From contig NZ_CP133038.1 in assembly GCF_033060595.1 (NCBI RefSeq), forward strand, positions 1,550,001 to 1,614,000: a DNA stretch of 64,000 nucleotides, read 5' to 3'. The notes beneath the pieces are model-generated. The model saw nothing but the letters and a program-made list of their open reading frames with translations. It was not told the origin of the DNA and did no database searches. This DNA comes from Pyramidobacter sp. YE332. Lineage in GTDB: Bacteria > Synergistota > Synergistia > Synergistales > Dethiosulfovibrionaceae. Made by a program: the position numbers and the translations under genes. Shown here piece by piece: positions 55,084 to 64,000 of the stretch (within the stretch, counting starts at the first letter, position 1; each line of letters starts with the position of its first letter).

Positions 55084-55899
55084 CTATTCGTCGTTGCCCT
55101 CGGCGGTAACTTCGCCGTAGGCCTCCGTCAGCTTCTCCTTCATATCGAGGATGGAAGCGTCGCTGGCGGCGGTCTCGTCAGCATCCGGAAGCTGAGCGTC
55201 AGACACCGCGCCGTCCTCTCCGCCGCGGCCCTCGATGACGGCGTTCGCCATCAGGCCGCAGATCAGTTTGATGGCGCGGATGGCGTCGTCGTTGCCGGGA
55301 ATGGGATAATCGATCATCTCCGGATCGCAGTTCGTATCGACGATGGAAATGACGGGAATGTGAAGCTTGCGGGCTTCCATGACGGCGATGTCTTCACGGC
55401 GGGGATCGATGACGAAGAGCGCGTCGGGAAGAGCTCGCATATCCTTGATGCCGAGCAGATACTTCTCGAGCTTGGCCAGTTCCTTGCGGAACAGGGAGAT
55501 CTCCTTCTTGGTATAGTCGCCCCAATCGTTGTCGGCTTCGTGCTTTTCAAGCTCGATCATGCGCTGCACGCGCTTGCGGATCGTGGCGAAGTTGGTCATC
55601 AGGCCGCCCAGCCAGCGCTGATTGATATAGAACTCGCCGCAGCGCTGCGCCTCTTCGCGGATCGTGTCCTGCGCCTGGCGCTTCGTGCCGACGAAAAGCA
55701 CCGAACCGCCGTCCTTGGCTACCGAACGGACGAAATCATACGCCTTCTCCAGACCTTTGACGGTCTTCTGCAGGTCGATGATGTACACGCCGTTGCGCTC
55801 CGTGAAGATGTAAGGCTTCATCTTCGGGTTCCAGCGGCGCGTCTGATGTCCGAAGTGGACACCGCACTCAAGAAGCTGCTTCATGCTGACGACTGACAT
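55084..55899 (-). CDS. rpsB: 30S ribosomal protein S2
   Basis: Small-subunit protein of 271 residues. [30 protein letters not shown] and the RNA-binding block around [33 protein letters not shown] are canonical. The C-terminal tail (after residue 225) is acidic and longer than average. ATG 55899 has GAGGAGG. First gene of the rpsB-tsf operon, preceded by a conserved-looking leader and a strong promoter. Confidence 0.97.
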   Translation of the reverse strand: MSVVSMKQLLECGVHFGHQTRRWNPKMKPYIFTERNGVYIIDLQKTVKGLEKAYDFVRSVAKDGGSVLFVGTKRQAQDTIREEAQRCGEFYINQRWLGGLMTNFATIRKRVQRMIELEKHEADNDWGDYTKKEISLFRKELAKLEKYLLGIKDMRALPDALFVIDPRREDIAVMEARKLHIPVISIVDTNCDPEMIDYPIPGNDDAIRAIKLICGLMANAVIEGRGGEDGAVSDAQLPDADETAASDASILDMKEKLTEAYGEVTAEGNDE

Positions 55900-56004
55900 T
55901 CAAAAATTCCTCCTCGGTTATCCTCCACCGTATTCCAGCAGGCTTGGGACCCTCTCGCGAAGGGCACCGCCCCTCAGCCCTCGTACGGTGTGCGTTTTTA
56001 AAAC
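55900..56004 (-). promoter_or_regulatory. rpsB 5' leader, probable S2-autoregulatory RNA
   Basis: About 105 bases of transcribed leader. On the complement it contains GGTGCCCTTCGCGAGAGGG, a GC-rich hairpin, followed by CCAAGCCTGCTGGAATACGG and GGAGGATAACC just before the ribosome binding site; this arrangement resembles the S2 leader motifs seen upstream of rpsB in other bacteria. Autoregulation by S2 is inference. Confidence 0.5.
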
Positions 56005-56010
56005 CGATTC

Positions 56011-56038
56011 ATTATACCATACCGTTCCGTCATTGCAA
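56011..56038 (-). promoter_or_regulatory. Strong promoter of the rpsB operon
   Basis: On the complement TTGCAA (56038-56033), 16 bases, then a perfect TATAAT (56016-56011). The IS30-like element starts 38 bases upstream of the -35 box, just past its target duplication. Confidence 0.8.
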
Positions 56039-56061
56039 GAGCTCGTGCTTCCACGTCAGCG

Positions 56062-56075
56062 CCGGGATGAGTTTT
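56062..56075. repeat. 14-bp target-site duplication, left copy (IS30-like element)
   Basis: CCGGGATGAGTTTT; the right copy is at 58882-58895. Confidence 0.85.
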
Positions 56076-56480
56076 GAAATTCTTCAAGGTAAATGCAACG
56101 CAACATCCGGTACCCCGTTGCATTAAATCTGAATTAAAAGAAGCTTGCATTTAGTCTGAATTGATGAAAGAACTTTCTTACGAGACAACAGATCTCGGAA
56201 AGGAGTTCATCATCATGAACAAACATTTGACTCTGGCTGAAAGAAAAGCCATTGAAAGCGCCCTCAACCGGCGAGAATCTCTCAGAAGTATTGCCTCAAC
56301 AGTTCTGAAGTCGCCGAGTACGATCTCCAGAGAGATCAGAAAACATGCAGAGACTGTCTTCAAAGGCTGTTATGGCCGGACAGCAAACTGCTGCCTTCAC
56401 CGGTATGACTGCTCCGTTACTTCCCTTTGTAACACCTCTCCGAAATGCCGTTCACTGTGTTTCCGGTGCTCAAGATGTAA

Positions 56481-57595
56481 TACTATTTCATTATAGTATA
56501 GCCAAAGTATCCGTACCTCAGTTATAATGCACCCGAGGTGATGGAGAATGCCCGTAAAATACGAGATCACATCGGAACAGCAGGCGGAAATCGAAGCAGC
56601 GCGGAAAAAGAATCGCAACAAGAAGATCGAAGCCAAACTGAGAATCCTCAGCTTGCGCGCCGAAGGGAAAACCCTGAAAGAAATCAGCGAAATCACGGAA
56701 TACCACTTCACGAACGTCAGCAAGATCATCTCGCAGTTTATCCATCGCGGTCTCTCGTATGTGCTGCAATGCCATTACCTCGGCAACCATCGGAACATGA
56801 CCTATGAGCAGGAAGAAGCCGTACTTGCTCCTTACCTGGAGAAAGCCGGGAAAGGAGAAATCGTTTCGGTGGCGGAAATAGCCCAAGCCTATCAGACCGC
56901 GGTGGGACATACTATCAGTCCGACTCAGATTTACGCGGTCCTGAAACGTCATGGCTGGAGAAAAGTCATGCCGCGCAGCCGTCACCCCAGGAAAGCGAAC
57001 GAGGAGGCCATCGAGGCCTCAAAAAAATTAACGCTCAAGTTCAGGAATTAAAAGAGTTATCCACAACAGGGAACGTCAGACTGATGTTTCAGGACGAAGC
57101 CGGCTTCGGCAGAATCAACACGCCCAAATACTGCTGGTGCAGGAAAGGCATTCGACCGAACGTTCCCTGCCTTCACATCCGCGAATACCGCTATGCTTAC
57201 GGTGCCGTAGAGCCGCTTACGGGAGAAAGCCTCTTTCTGATCATGCCCAACTGCGACAGCGATTGCATGAACGTTTTCCTGCGGGAACTTTCACACCGAT
57301 TTCCGGAAGACCATATTCTGCTCTGCTGTGACGGAGCTGCCTGGCACAAGTCCAAAGCGCTTCAGGTTCCTGCCAACATCACCCTGTTCCATATTCCCCC
57401 TATACCCCCGAGATGAACCCCATTGAGCAGATCTGGAGAGAGCTGCGCTGTCAGGGCTTTCGAAACGAGATTTTTTCGACGCTTGAGAACGTTGTCGAGC
57501 GTCTGTGCCGCACGATCAGAAATCTCACCGCTCAGACCATAAGGAGTATTACCGCAAGACAATGGATTGTTATGTGCTTTAAATGAGAAATAGTA
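56481..57595 (+). mobile_element. IS630-family element inserted in the IS30 transposase
   Basis: About 1115 bp. The ends TACTATTTCATT (left) and TACTATTTCTCATT (right, inverted) form the inverted repeat, with TA at the junctions as usual for IS630. One or two bases of ambiguity at each end because the target itself is TA-rich. The interrupted gene resumes in the correct frame after 57597. Confidence 0.85.
56548..57586 (+). CDS. IS630-family transposase, two frames joined by a probable -1 frameshift; second break near the 3' end
   Basis: The first part (56548-57051) has an N-terminal helix-turn-helix region (MPVKYEITSEQQAEIEAARK; GKTLKEISEITEYHFTNVSK). The catalytic part begins VRLMFQDEAGFGRI (first D) and continues with HILLCCDGAAWHK (second D), then in another frame PEMNPIEQIWRELR (E). 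The first shift lies in AAAAAAA at 57021-57027, a canonical slippery site (A AAA AAA in frame), and may be programmed. The second is a missing base in the C5 run 57396-57400 (one more C would restore HIPPYTPEMNPIEQIW). The element is therefore either active with a sequencing error, or dead. Confidence 0.85.
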
Positions 57596-58881
57596 TAATA
57601 CGATGTGTCCTGACTTTAAGGAGGAGGTCTGCCCGCAGCTTTCGGTTCCTCCGTATGTCTGTAACGGCTGCCCCAACCGTCACCGCTGCACTTTAAAAAA
57701 ACGGATCTATTCTGCTAAATCTGCAAATGACTCTTACGAGAAAACTTTGCATGAGGCTCGTGAAGGCTTCAATATCTCCGATGCCGAGCTTGCAGATATT
57801 GATTCTTTTTTCTCTCCTCTCATCAAACAGGGGCAGTCTCTCTATCATATTATCCGTAATAATCGAGATACTGTTCCCTGTTCTGAAAGTACCGCCAGAC
57901 GGCTCCTGCTTTCGGGTATTTTAGAGGCACGGAAAATAGACTTGCCCCGAGCTGTCCGTTTTAAGAAGAGAAAGGGAAAAAGAAATAACATGAAGGTGGA
58001 TAAAAAATGTCGTGAAGGCCGTACCTACAATGATTTTCTCTCTTTTTCGGAGAAACATCCGGACATGCTTATTACCGAAATCGACAGTGTCGTTGGCACC
58101 GCAGGAGGAAAAGTTCTTCTGACTGTCATCTTAAGAAACTGCAACTTTATGCTGGCTTTTTTGAGAGATAAAAATACTGCTCAATCTGTTGAGCAGATTT
58201 TTACAATGCTCTTCACTCTTCTGGGCAGGAAACGCTATAAGTCCATGTTTCAGGTCCTTCTTGCTGACAACGGTACAGAGTTTTCCAATCCGACGGCTAT
58301 CGAAAAAGGTCCGGACGGAGAAAGAAAATCATATATGTTCTATTGCAATCCACAAGCACCGCAGGAAAAACCGAAGGTTGAAAATAATCATACTCTCATT
58401 CGAAGGATCCTTCCCAAGGGAACAACTTTCGACAATTTATCCCAAACTGATATCAACCTGATGATGTCTCATATAAACTCATACGGGAGGAAAAAATTTA
58501 ACGGAAAATCTCCTGCAGAGATCTTTATCAACCTGTATGGCGAGGACGTATTGCATTTACTCGGACTCGAACTTATTCCGCCACAGGATATCTGTTTAAA
58601 GCGGACTCTTCTCGCCGGTAAATAACGGCTCCTTTTTAATTTCTTGATTGCATTAACTCTGAACTGAAAATTTTGCTTTCAGTTGAGGATCACTTTTGTA
58701 TGCACTTTTTTCGGACAATTTCCTCGTAACAGCTTTTCATCCCCTTGAATTTGTTCCGTTAGCGCAATCTTGATCGTTATTATGTGTTCGTAATGACTGC
58801 TTGCTGCTTTTGTCCTGTTAAAGTAAATGCAACCCCGTCGCATTTACTTTGACGAGGTTGCATTTACTCTGAAAATTTACC

Positions 58882-58895
58882 CCGGGATGAGTTTT
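58882..58895. repeat. 14-bp target-site duplication, right copy (IS30-like element)
   Basis: CCGGGATGAGTTTT, identical to 56062-56075. The following TTGACG could be the -35 of the aldo-keto reductase gene, with a poor -10 (TACATT, 19-base spacer). Confidence 0.85.
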
Positions 58896-58980
58896 CCCGC
58901 TTGACGTGCAGCCCCCTTCATGTGATACATTGAAGTCGCGAGATCATATCACACGTCAGAATCGACATGGGGAGTTCGCT

Positions 58981-60129
58981 ATGGAATACAGACCTCTCGG
59001 GCACACCGGGCTTTCTGTCAGCGCGATCGCGTTGGGGTGCGAAGGCTTCACGGGCAAAACTCCGGAAGCCGTCAGGAAGGATTTCGACTGCGCGCAGGAT
59101 TTGGGGATCAACTTTTTCGACTGCTATTCTTCCGATCCGCAGCTCCGCTCCGCTTTTGGGGAGGCGCTGAGAGGACGGCGGGAGAGATTCATCGTTCAGG
59201 GGCACCTGTGTTCTGTCTGGGAAAACGGCCAGTACCTGCGCACGCGTGATCCCGTCAGGACGGAGAGGGCTTTCCGGGATTTGCTGGCGCGCCTGGGGAC
59301 GGATTACATCGACGTCGGCATGATCCATTACATCGACGCGGAAGAGGACTTTCGCGCGGTGTTCGACGGCGAGATCATTCAATACGCTCGGCGGCTGAAG
59401 GAGAGGGGGCAGATCCGCTTCCTCGGACTGAGCAGCCATAATCCGCACGTCGCGTCGCTGGCCGTTGAAACGGGGCTGATCGACGTGTTGCTGTTCGCCG
59501 TCAATCCCTGCTACGACATGCAGCCTGCCGGCGAAAACGTGGAGGATCTCTGGGCCGATGAAAGCTATATGAAAGATCTGCACAACATGGATCCAGGACG
59601 CGAGAGTCTCTACGAACTGTGCGCGCGTCAAGGCGTGGGGATCGACGTCATGAAAACCTACGGCGGCGGCGACCTGCTCAGCGAGGGGAATTCGCCTTTC
59701 GGGCGCGCCTTCACGCCGGTGCAGTGTATCGAATACGCTTTGACTCGTCCCGCCGTGGCCGCCGTCATGATCGGCTGCAGGACGCAGGCGGAGCTCCGCG
59801 CCGCCGTCGACTGGTGCACGGCGACGCCGCAGCAACGGGATTATGTGCCCGTCATGCAGGGGATGACGCGTTTTTCCTGGCAAGGGCACTGCATGTACTG
59901 CGGCCATTGCGCCCCGTGCCCCAAAGGCATCAACGTCGCTTCCGTCAATAAATTCCTCAATCTTGCCAAAACCCAGGAGCAGATCCCGGAGACGGCGCGC
60001 GAGCACTATGCACTGCTGCCTCACCACGCCTCCGAATGCATTGCCTGCGGCAGCTGCGAGAAACGCTGTCCCTTCGGAGTTCCGATTATCGACGCCATGA
60101 AAGAAGCTTCTTCGCTGTTCGGCTGCTAG
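58981..60129 (+). CDS. Aldo/keto reductase with C-terminal 4Fe-4S ferredoxin domain
   Basis: Oxidoreductase of 382 residues. The TIM-barrel begins MEYRPLGHTGLSVSAIALGC, with SSHNPHVASLAVETG and the late GCRTQAELRAAVDW. The second part is a ferredoxin-like domain with two 4Fe-4S clusters: C304, C307, C310, C313 (CMYCGHCAPCPKG) and C353, C356, C359, C363 (CIACGSCEKRCPFG). The usual catalytic tyrosine/lysine region of AKRs is altered, as common in this iron-sulfur subgroup. Start ATG 58981 with GGGGAG. Substrate unknown; anaerobes often have several copies. Confidence 0.92.
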   Translation: MEYRPLGHTGLSVSAIALGCEGFTGKTPEAVRKDFDCAQDLGINFFDCYSSDPQLRSAFGEALRGRRERFIVQGHLCSVWENGQYLRTRDPVRTERAFRDLLARLGTDYIDVGMIHYIDAEEDFRAVFDGEIIQYARRLKERGQIRFLGLSSHNPHVASLAVETGLIDVLLFAVNPCYDMQPAGENVEDLWADESYMKDLHNMDPGRESLYELCARQGVGIDVMKTYGGGDLLSEGNSPFGRAFTPVQCIEYALTRPAVAAVMIGCRTQAELRAAVDWCTATPQQRDYVPVMQGMTRFSWQGHCMYCGHCAPCPKGINVASVNKFLNLAKTQEQIPETAREHYALLPHHASECIACGSCEKRCPFGVPIIDAMKEASSLFGC

Positions 60130-60167
60130 ACCGCGTGCGGCACGAGGTTCCCCGGCGTTCAAAGAGC

Positions 60168-60210
60168 GCAAAAAGCGGGCATCTGAATATCTCAGATGCC
60201 CGCTTTTTGC
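60168..60210. terminator. Bidirectional terminator between the reductase and ppsR
   Basis: A perfect 19-bp stem (60168-60186 with 60192-60210) with a five-base loop, T run on the plus strand and T run on the complement. Confidence 0.9.
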
Positions 60211-61016
60211 TACAGCATTTTCAAATCTTCGAGGATATTACGCGCCAGCTCTTCATAAGAATGGTCCGTGCTGTCGTAAACGCGGCACTGGAGCTTCTCC
60301 ATCAAAGAACGGGCGTCGTCCAGTTCCGCCCTGATCTTGTCGATATCGGCATATGCCGCTCGCTGCGGATCGAGCCCCATGGCGACGATCCGTTCGCAGC
60401 GGATCTCTCTTAAGCGCTCAGCCGAGATCAGGAGCCCGACCCTCTTTTCCACGCTCACATTCCAGATGCGGGGATCGGGAGCGACGCCGGGCAGCAAAGG
60501 AACGTTCGAGACGGCGTATCCTTTCAGGGCAAGCCAGATCGAGAGGGGCGTTTTTCCGGCCCGAGACACGCCGAACAAGACGATGTCAGCCGCGGTCATC
60601 AGCTCGGGGGATTGTCCATCGTCGCAGCGGAGCGTGAATTCGATGGCCTTGACGCGGCGCAGGTAATCGCCGTCAACGCGGCGGTTCACTCCCGGGCGCT
60701 GCATGGGCTGCCGTCCCGTGAGGCGGCAGATCTCTTCGACCAGGGGGCCCATCATGGACACATAGCCTAAGTTGTACTTTTTCGTGTCGGCAACCAACGC
60801 CGCCAACACGTCGGATTTGACCAGAGTGCTGACGATCAAATGCCCGCCGCGCTGATAAAAATCGCTGGCGATCCCGTGGACTTGAGCGACTTCGCGAACC
60901 GACCGATGGCGCTCGATCGTCACGTCGAGGCCGTCGAACTGGGCCAGCGCCGCGTGGAGCATGCTTTCGGCAGTCTCTCCTGTCGAATCGGAAACGATGG
61001 AAACACGTAATGTCAT
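60210..61016 (-). CDS. ppsR: Bifunctional PPDK/PPSA kinase-pyrophosphorylase (DUF299)
   Basis: Regulatory enzyme that uses ADP to phosphorylate, and phosphate to dephosphorylate, a threonine in pyruvate phosphate dikinase or PEP synthase. The 268-residue protein begins LRVSIVSDSTGETAESML, has the nucleotide-binding loop GVSRAGKTPLS at residues 149-159 and the segment GVNRRVDGDYLRRVKAIEFTLRCDDG. The loop reads SRAGKTP where the family commonly has SRTSKTP. Its target is not in the window. The gene is next to glyQS on the same strand. Confidence 0.93.
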   Translation of the reverse strand: MTLRVSIVSDSTGETAESMLHAALAQFDGLDVTIERHRSVREVAQVHGIASDFYQRGGHLIVSTLVKSDVLAALVADTKKYNLGYVSMMGPLVEEICRLTGRQPMQRPGVNRRVDGDYLRRVKAIEFTLRCDDGQSPELMTAADIVLFGVSRAGKTPLSIWLALKGYAVSNVPLLPGVAPDPRIWNVSVEKRVGLLISAERLREIRCERIVAMGLDPQRAAYADIDKIRAELDDARSLMEKLQCRVYDSTDHSYEELARNILEDLKML

Positions 61017-61031
61017 AAAATGTCCTTCAGT

Positions 61032-63089
61032 CTATTTGACTTTGCTGAGATCTCCGACGCGCATAAAGAGATTCTGACAATGGGACAGCAGCGCGAGACG
61101 ATTGGCGCGGACGGCCGCGTCCTCGTCCATGACCATCACGTCGTCGAAGAAGGCCGAAACGGCCGGGGAAAGCTGGGCGAGGACGTTCATCAGCCCGTTC
61201 CAGTCGTTTTTCTGCAGAGCGGCTTCCACGGGCTTCTCCGCCTCGTTCACGGCCGCATAAAGGTCCTTTTCGGCAGCCTTGACGCAAAGCGAAGGATCCA
61301 CGGAGCTCGAAACGTTCTCGGCCTTCGTCAGGATGTTCTTCACCCGCACCGCGGAATTGACCAGCTTCGTGAACCAGTCTTCCTGCTTCACCTCCGCGAA
61401 CGCGCCCAGCAGATAAAGCGTCTGCAGGGGACGGGATCCTGTCACGGAGAGCGCCAGTTCGATCAGTTCGTGGCCGTATTCTTTTTCCTTGAGCTGAATG
61501 AGCGTGCGCTGCCTTATGAACTCCAGCAGCGAGTTCAAAGCTTCGCCGCCAACTTCGAGGTCCTGGGCGATGAAAGCGAGCAGCGCCTCCAGATCGAGGT
61601 CGAGGCGAAGTCCCCAGAGGATCTCGTTGATGCAGCGGATGGCGCGGCGGAGGCCGTAAGGATCCTGCGACCCCGTCGGCTGGAACCCCAGCTTGTAGGC
61701 TCCGACCATGTTGAAGGCCCGTTCGGCAATCCCCACGACGGCGCCGATCACGTCGGAAGGAAGTTCGTTTCCCGCCGCGGTCGGCATGTACTGCTCGGCG
61801 ATGGCCTTGGCGACCCGCGGATCCTCTCCGTTTTTCAGGGCGTATTCACGCCCCATGATCCCCTGGAGTTCGGAAAATTCGCCGACCATGCCGGTGACAA
61901 GATCCGCTTTCGAAAGGTAGGCCGCGCGTTCGACCAGCTTGACGTCGTCCTTGCTGCCGAGGAGGTCGCAAATCTTTCGGGAGATCTTGACCATTTCCAT
62001 GGTCTTGTCGTAGACGGAACCCAGCTTCTCCTGATAGATGACGTTTTTCAGGTCCTCGACCCGCGCCGAGAGGGGACGTTTCAGATCTTCCTTCCAGAAG
62101 AAAACGGCGTCTTCCAGGCGGGCGCGCAGAACCCGTTCATTTCCTTCCCGAACCAGCTCCATATTGGGAACCAGATTGTTGCTGACGCCGACAAAACAGG
62201 GCATCAATTTGCCGCTGTGGTCGTGAACGGCAAAATATTTCTGGTTGTCTTTCATCGAGGTCGTCAGGACTTCTTCGGGGATCTCCAGATACTTGCGGTC
62301 AAACGAGCCGTAAAAGGGCACGGGATACTCGACAAGATAAAGATTCTCCTGAACCAGAGGGGGATCAAGCTCGACGACGCCGTCAAGCTCTTTTTCGATG
62401 CCGGCAATGGCGGCGCGCATTTTCTCCTCGCGCTTCTTCTGATCGACAATGACCCAGTTGTCGTACATGACGGTCAGATAATCGTCGCTCGACTCGATCT
62501 CCACGGAAGGCGCTCCCATGAAACGATGTCCGCAGGTGGTCCGGCCGCTTTTCATGCCGTTCAGCTCAAACTCGACGACTTTCGCTCCGATCAGGCAGAG
62601 CAGCCAGCGGATCGGGCGGGCGAAGCGAACGCTGGGGTCGTACCAGTACATGTTTTTGGGAAAAACGATACGGGAGACGATGTGCTTCATCATGTCCGGA
62701 AGCAAGGCGTCCGCGGCGCCGCCCTTGTGATTGATGACGGCGAACGCATAATCCACGCCGTTGACGTTGCGGCTTTCAAGCTGTTCGACGGCAATGCCTT
62801 TGCTTTTGGCAAAACCTTCTGCCGCACGAGTCGGCGTTCCCGTGCCGTCGAAAGCGGATTTCCACGCCGGCCCTTTGTGCTCTTCGGAGAGGTCCTCCTG
62901 ACGTTCCGCAACGGAACGGACCAACAGCACGAGGCGGCGGGGAGTGCCCATCACCTCTATGCGCCCATGCCCGAGACGCTGCGCAGCAAACTCTTCCTCG
63001 GCGTATTGGGCGATGTCACGCAAGGCGCTTGGCATAAAACGGGACGGTATCTCTTCCGTTCCAATCTCCAGAATCAGATCTCTTTCCAT
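61032..63089 (-). CDS. glyS: Glycyl-tRNA synthetase beta subunit
   Basis: Large subunit of the alpha2beta2 glycyl-tRNA synthetase, 685 residues, which binds the tRNA. MERDLILEIGTEEIPSRFMPSAL at the N-terminus, the internal GNNLVPNM-like block (VSNNLVPNMELVREGNERVLRARLEDAVFFW) and the DALR anticodon-like domain at the end are recognisable. The start ATG 63089 is 14 bases after the glyQ stop. Frame intact. Confidence 0.96.
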   Translation of the reverse strand: MERDLILEIGTEEIPSRFMPSALRDIAQYAEEEFAAQRLGHGRIEVMGTPRRLVLLVRSVAERQEDLSEEHKGPAWKSAFDGTGTPTRAAEGFAKSKGIAVEQLESRNVNGVDYAFAVINHKGGAADALLPDMMKHIVSRIVFPKNMYWYDPSVRFARPIRWLLCLIGAKVVEFELNGMKSGRTTCGHRFMGAPSVEIESSDDYLTVMYDNWVIVDQKKREEKMRAAIAGIEKELDGVVELDPPLVQENLYLVEYPVPFYGSFDRKYLEIPEEVLTTSMKDNQKYFAVHDHSGKLMPCFVGVSNNLVPNMELVREGNERVLRARLEDAVFFWKEDLKRPLSARVEDLKNVIYQEKLGSVYDKTMEMVKISRKICDLLGSKDDVKLVERAAYLSKADLVTGMVGEFSELQGIMGREYALKNGEDPRVAKAIAEQYMPTAAGNELPSDVIGAVVGIAERAFNMVGAYKLGFQPTGSQDPYGLRRAIRCINEILWGLRLDLDLEALLAFIAQDLEVGGEALNSLLEFIRQRTLIQLKEKEYGHELIELALSVTGSRPLQTLYLLGAFAEVKQEDWFTKLVNSAVRVKNILTKAENVSSSVDPSLCVKAAEKDLYAAVNEAEKPVEAALQKNDWNGLMNVLAQLSPAVSAFFDDVMVMDEDAAVRANRLALLSHCQNLFMRVGDLSKVK

Positions 63090-63103
63090 CGGTCCGTCCC
63101 CCT

Positions 63104-63976
63104 TTAAAATTTTTTCATGAGCGGATAGCCCATATCTTTCCGCTGCTGTGCATAGGCTGAGCAGCACTTCGACGCAATCGCGCGGATGCGCGAAACATAC
63201 CCCGTGCGCTGCGTGACGCTGATCGCGCCGCGGGCATCGAGAAGATTGAAAATCTGCGAGCACTTCAGCACGCAGTCCCAGGCGGGCAGAACCAAAGCCT
63301 GATCGGCAAGACGCAAGCTTTCCTTCTCGTACAGGGAAAATATTTCCGCAAGCATGGCGACGTCGGCCACCTCGAAGTTATATATGGAGTTCTCGACTTC
63401 TCCCTGATGATGGACATCTCCATAGGTCACCTTGTCGTTCCACTTCAAATCGTAAACGTTGTCGGCTTTCTGAACGAACATGGCGATACGTTCAAGGCCG
63501 TACGTTATTTCTGCGGGCACCGCTTCCATATCGACGCCGCCGACTTGCTGGAAATAGGTGAACTGGGTCACTTCCATGCCGTCGAGCCAGACTTCCCAGC
63601 CGAGTCCCCAGGCGCCGATCGCCGCAGACTCCCAATCGTCCTCGACGAAACGGATATCATGCTCGCGGGGATCGATCCCCAGCGCGGCAAGGCTGTTGAT
63701 GTAAAGCGACTGGATGTTCTCCGGCGCCGGCTTCATGATCACCTGGAACTGGTAATAATGCTGCAGACGGTTGGGGTTGTCGCCGTAACGCCCATCCGCC
63801 GGACGGCGAGACGGCTGCACATAGGCAACGTTCCAGGGTTCGGGGCCGATGACCCGAAGCGACGTAGCCGGATGCATCGTGCCGGCCCCGACCTCGATGT
63901 CGTAGGGCTGCTGTACGATGCATCCCTGATCCGCCCAATAGCGTTGCAATCTCAGCATGATATCCTGAAAGTTCAT
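63104..63976 (-). CDS. glyQ: Glycyl-tRNA synthetase alpha subunit
   Basis: Catalytic class II subunit of the alpha2beta2 enzyme, 290 residues. [25 protein letters not shown], the ATP site around [26 protein letters not shown] and [22 protein letters not shown] are canonical. I use ATG 63976, with GGAGG 11 bases upstream; the upstream TTG at 63994 is not needed. It precedes glyS. Confidence 0.97.
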   Translation of the reverse strand: MNFQDIMLRLQRYWADQGCIVQQPYDIEVGAGTMHPATSLRVIGPEPWNVAYVQPSRRPADGRYGDNPNRLQHYYQFQVIMKPAPENIQSLYINSLAALGIDPREHDIRFVEDDWESAAIGAWGLGWEVWLDGMEVTQFTYFQQVGGVDMEAVPAEITYGLERIAMFVQKADNVYDLKWNDKVTYGDVHHQGEVENSIYNFEVADVAMLAEIFSLYEKESLRLADQALVLPAWDCVLKCSQIFNLLDARGAISVTQRTGYVSRIRAIASKCCSAYAQQRKDMGYPLMKKF

Positions 63977-64000
63977 TCCACACGCGACCTCCAATTCAAA

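Larger units (their letters stand above)
56215..58625 (+). pseudogene. IS30-family transposase gene interrupted by an IS630 insertion
   Basis: The N-terminal part (56215 to about 56480, MNKHLTLAERKAIESALNRR with helix-turn-helix SPSTISREIRKH) and the C-terminal part (from about 57600 to 58625) join exactly in frame if the IS630 element is removed, at CSRC-NTMCPDF. The rest holds a cysteine-rich zinc-binding-like segment (CPQLSVPPYVCNGCPNRHRC) and a DDE core (EIDSVVG, LLADNGTEF, KVENNHTLIRRI). Only one insertion inactivates it; the coding sequence is otherwise intact. Confidence 0.9.
56076..58881 (+). mobile_element. IS30-like element carrying a nested IS630 element
   Basis: Bounded by a 14-bp direct repeat and by imperfect inverted ends: AAATTCTTCAAGGTAAATG on the left and, inverted, AAATTTTCAGAGTAAATG on the right. 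Without the nested element (56481-57595) it is about 1690 bp. Four same-orientation subterminal repeats of the form TTGCATTWANTCTGAA start at 56118, 56145, 58648 and 58858 and may be transposase binding sites. The non-coding right end occupies 58626-58881. Base composition is AT-rich against the host. Confidence 0.85.

Overview
The window is about 64 kb of GC-rich bacterial chromosome carrying mostly housekeeping genes, with a few accessory blocks. The cell is a diderm: it has a YadA-type trimeric autotransporter with an ESPR signal, an OmpH/Skp-like periplasmic protein and a UshA-like 5'-nucleotidase. It also has traits often seen near the Firmicutes: the rplU-prp-rpmA order with an L27 carrying a cleavable N-terminus, long-form HPF, an obgE-nadD-LCP-rsfS cluster and alpha2beta2 glycyl-tRNA synthetase. 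TRAP uptake, PgsBCW and the absence of sugar-pathway genes fit the Synergistota (a Pyramidobacter- or Jonquetella-like, amino-acid-fermenting anaerobe). That assignment is inference from gene content, not from a marker search.

Layout. 1-10.8 kb: YbaK deacylase, a zinc-type ArsR repressor divergent from a lone efflux adaptor, a flavin oxidoreductase, a 5'-nucleotidase, a beta-CASP nuclease/dCMP deaminase pair, and an Atg22-like exporter followed by GIY-YIG, TfoX-N and sirtuin genes. 10.8-18.5 kb: a catabolic island (LysR, RraA-like aldolase, DctPQM TRAP transporter, two dehydrogenases) that splits a transcription terminator and is bracketed by a 27-bp direct repeat. 18.5-27.5 kb: a frameshifted DUF2156 gene, DUF554, then gyrA-psd-pssA-hydrolase, a PfoR/PTS-IIC-like membrane protein with a structured leader, and an OmpH-like protein. 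27.7-35.6 kb: a 2625-residue trimeric autotransporter whose candidate promoter has a G8 tract in its spacer. 36-44.6 kb: birA, pgsBCW, rsfS, an LCP protein, nadD, obgE, rpmA, prp, rplU. 44.7-47.7 kb: two adjacent insertion sequences (IS1202-like and ISAs1) between hpf and the rplU promoter. 47.7-56 kb: hpf, an aminotransferase, a purine permease plus adenine deaminase, and rpsB-tsf-pyrH-frr. 56-58.9 kb: an IS30-like element interrupted by an IS630 element. 59-64 kb: an iron-sulfur aldo-keto reductase, the PpsR kinase/phosphorylase and glyQS.

How the genes work together. The translation genes are in operons with clear sigma-70 promoters and hairpin terminators. pssA and psd make phosphatidylethanolamine and share a transcript with gyrA. 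The permease and adenine deaminase form a purine-salvage pair. The island would import an organic acid, oxidise it with two NAD(P)-dependent dehydrogenases and cleave it with the RraA-like aldolase; its substrate is unknown.

Four genes (dctP, DUF2156, the alpha/beta hydrolase and the 3' part of the IS630 transposase) are each broken by an apparent one-base deletion, three of them in C or T runs. Sequencing error is therefore a real possibility and these genes should not be called dead on this evidence alone.
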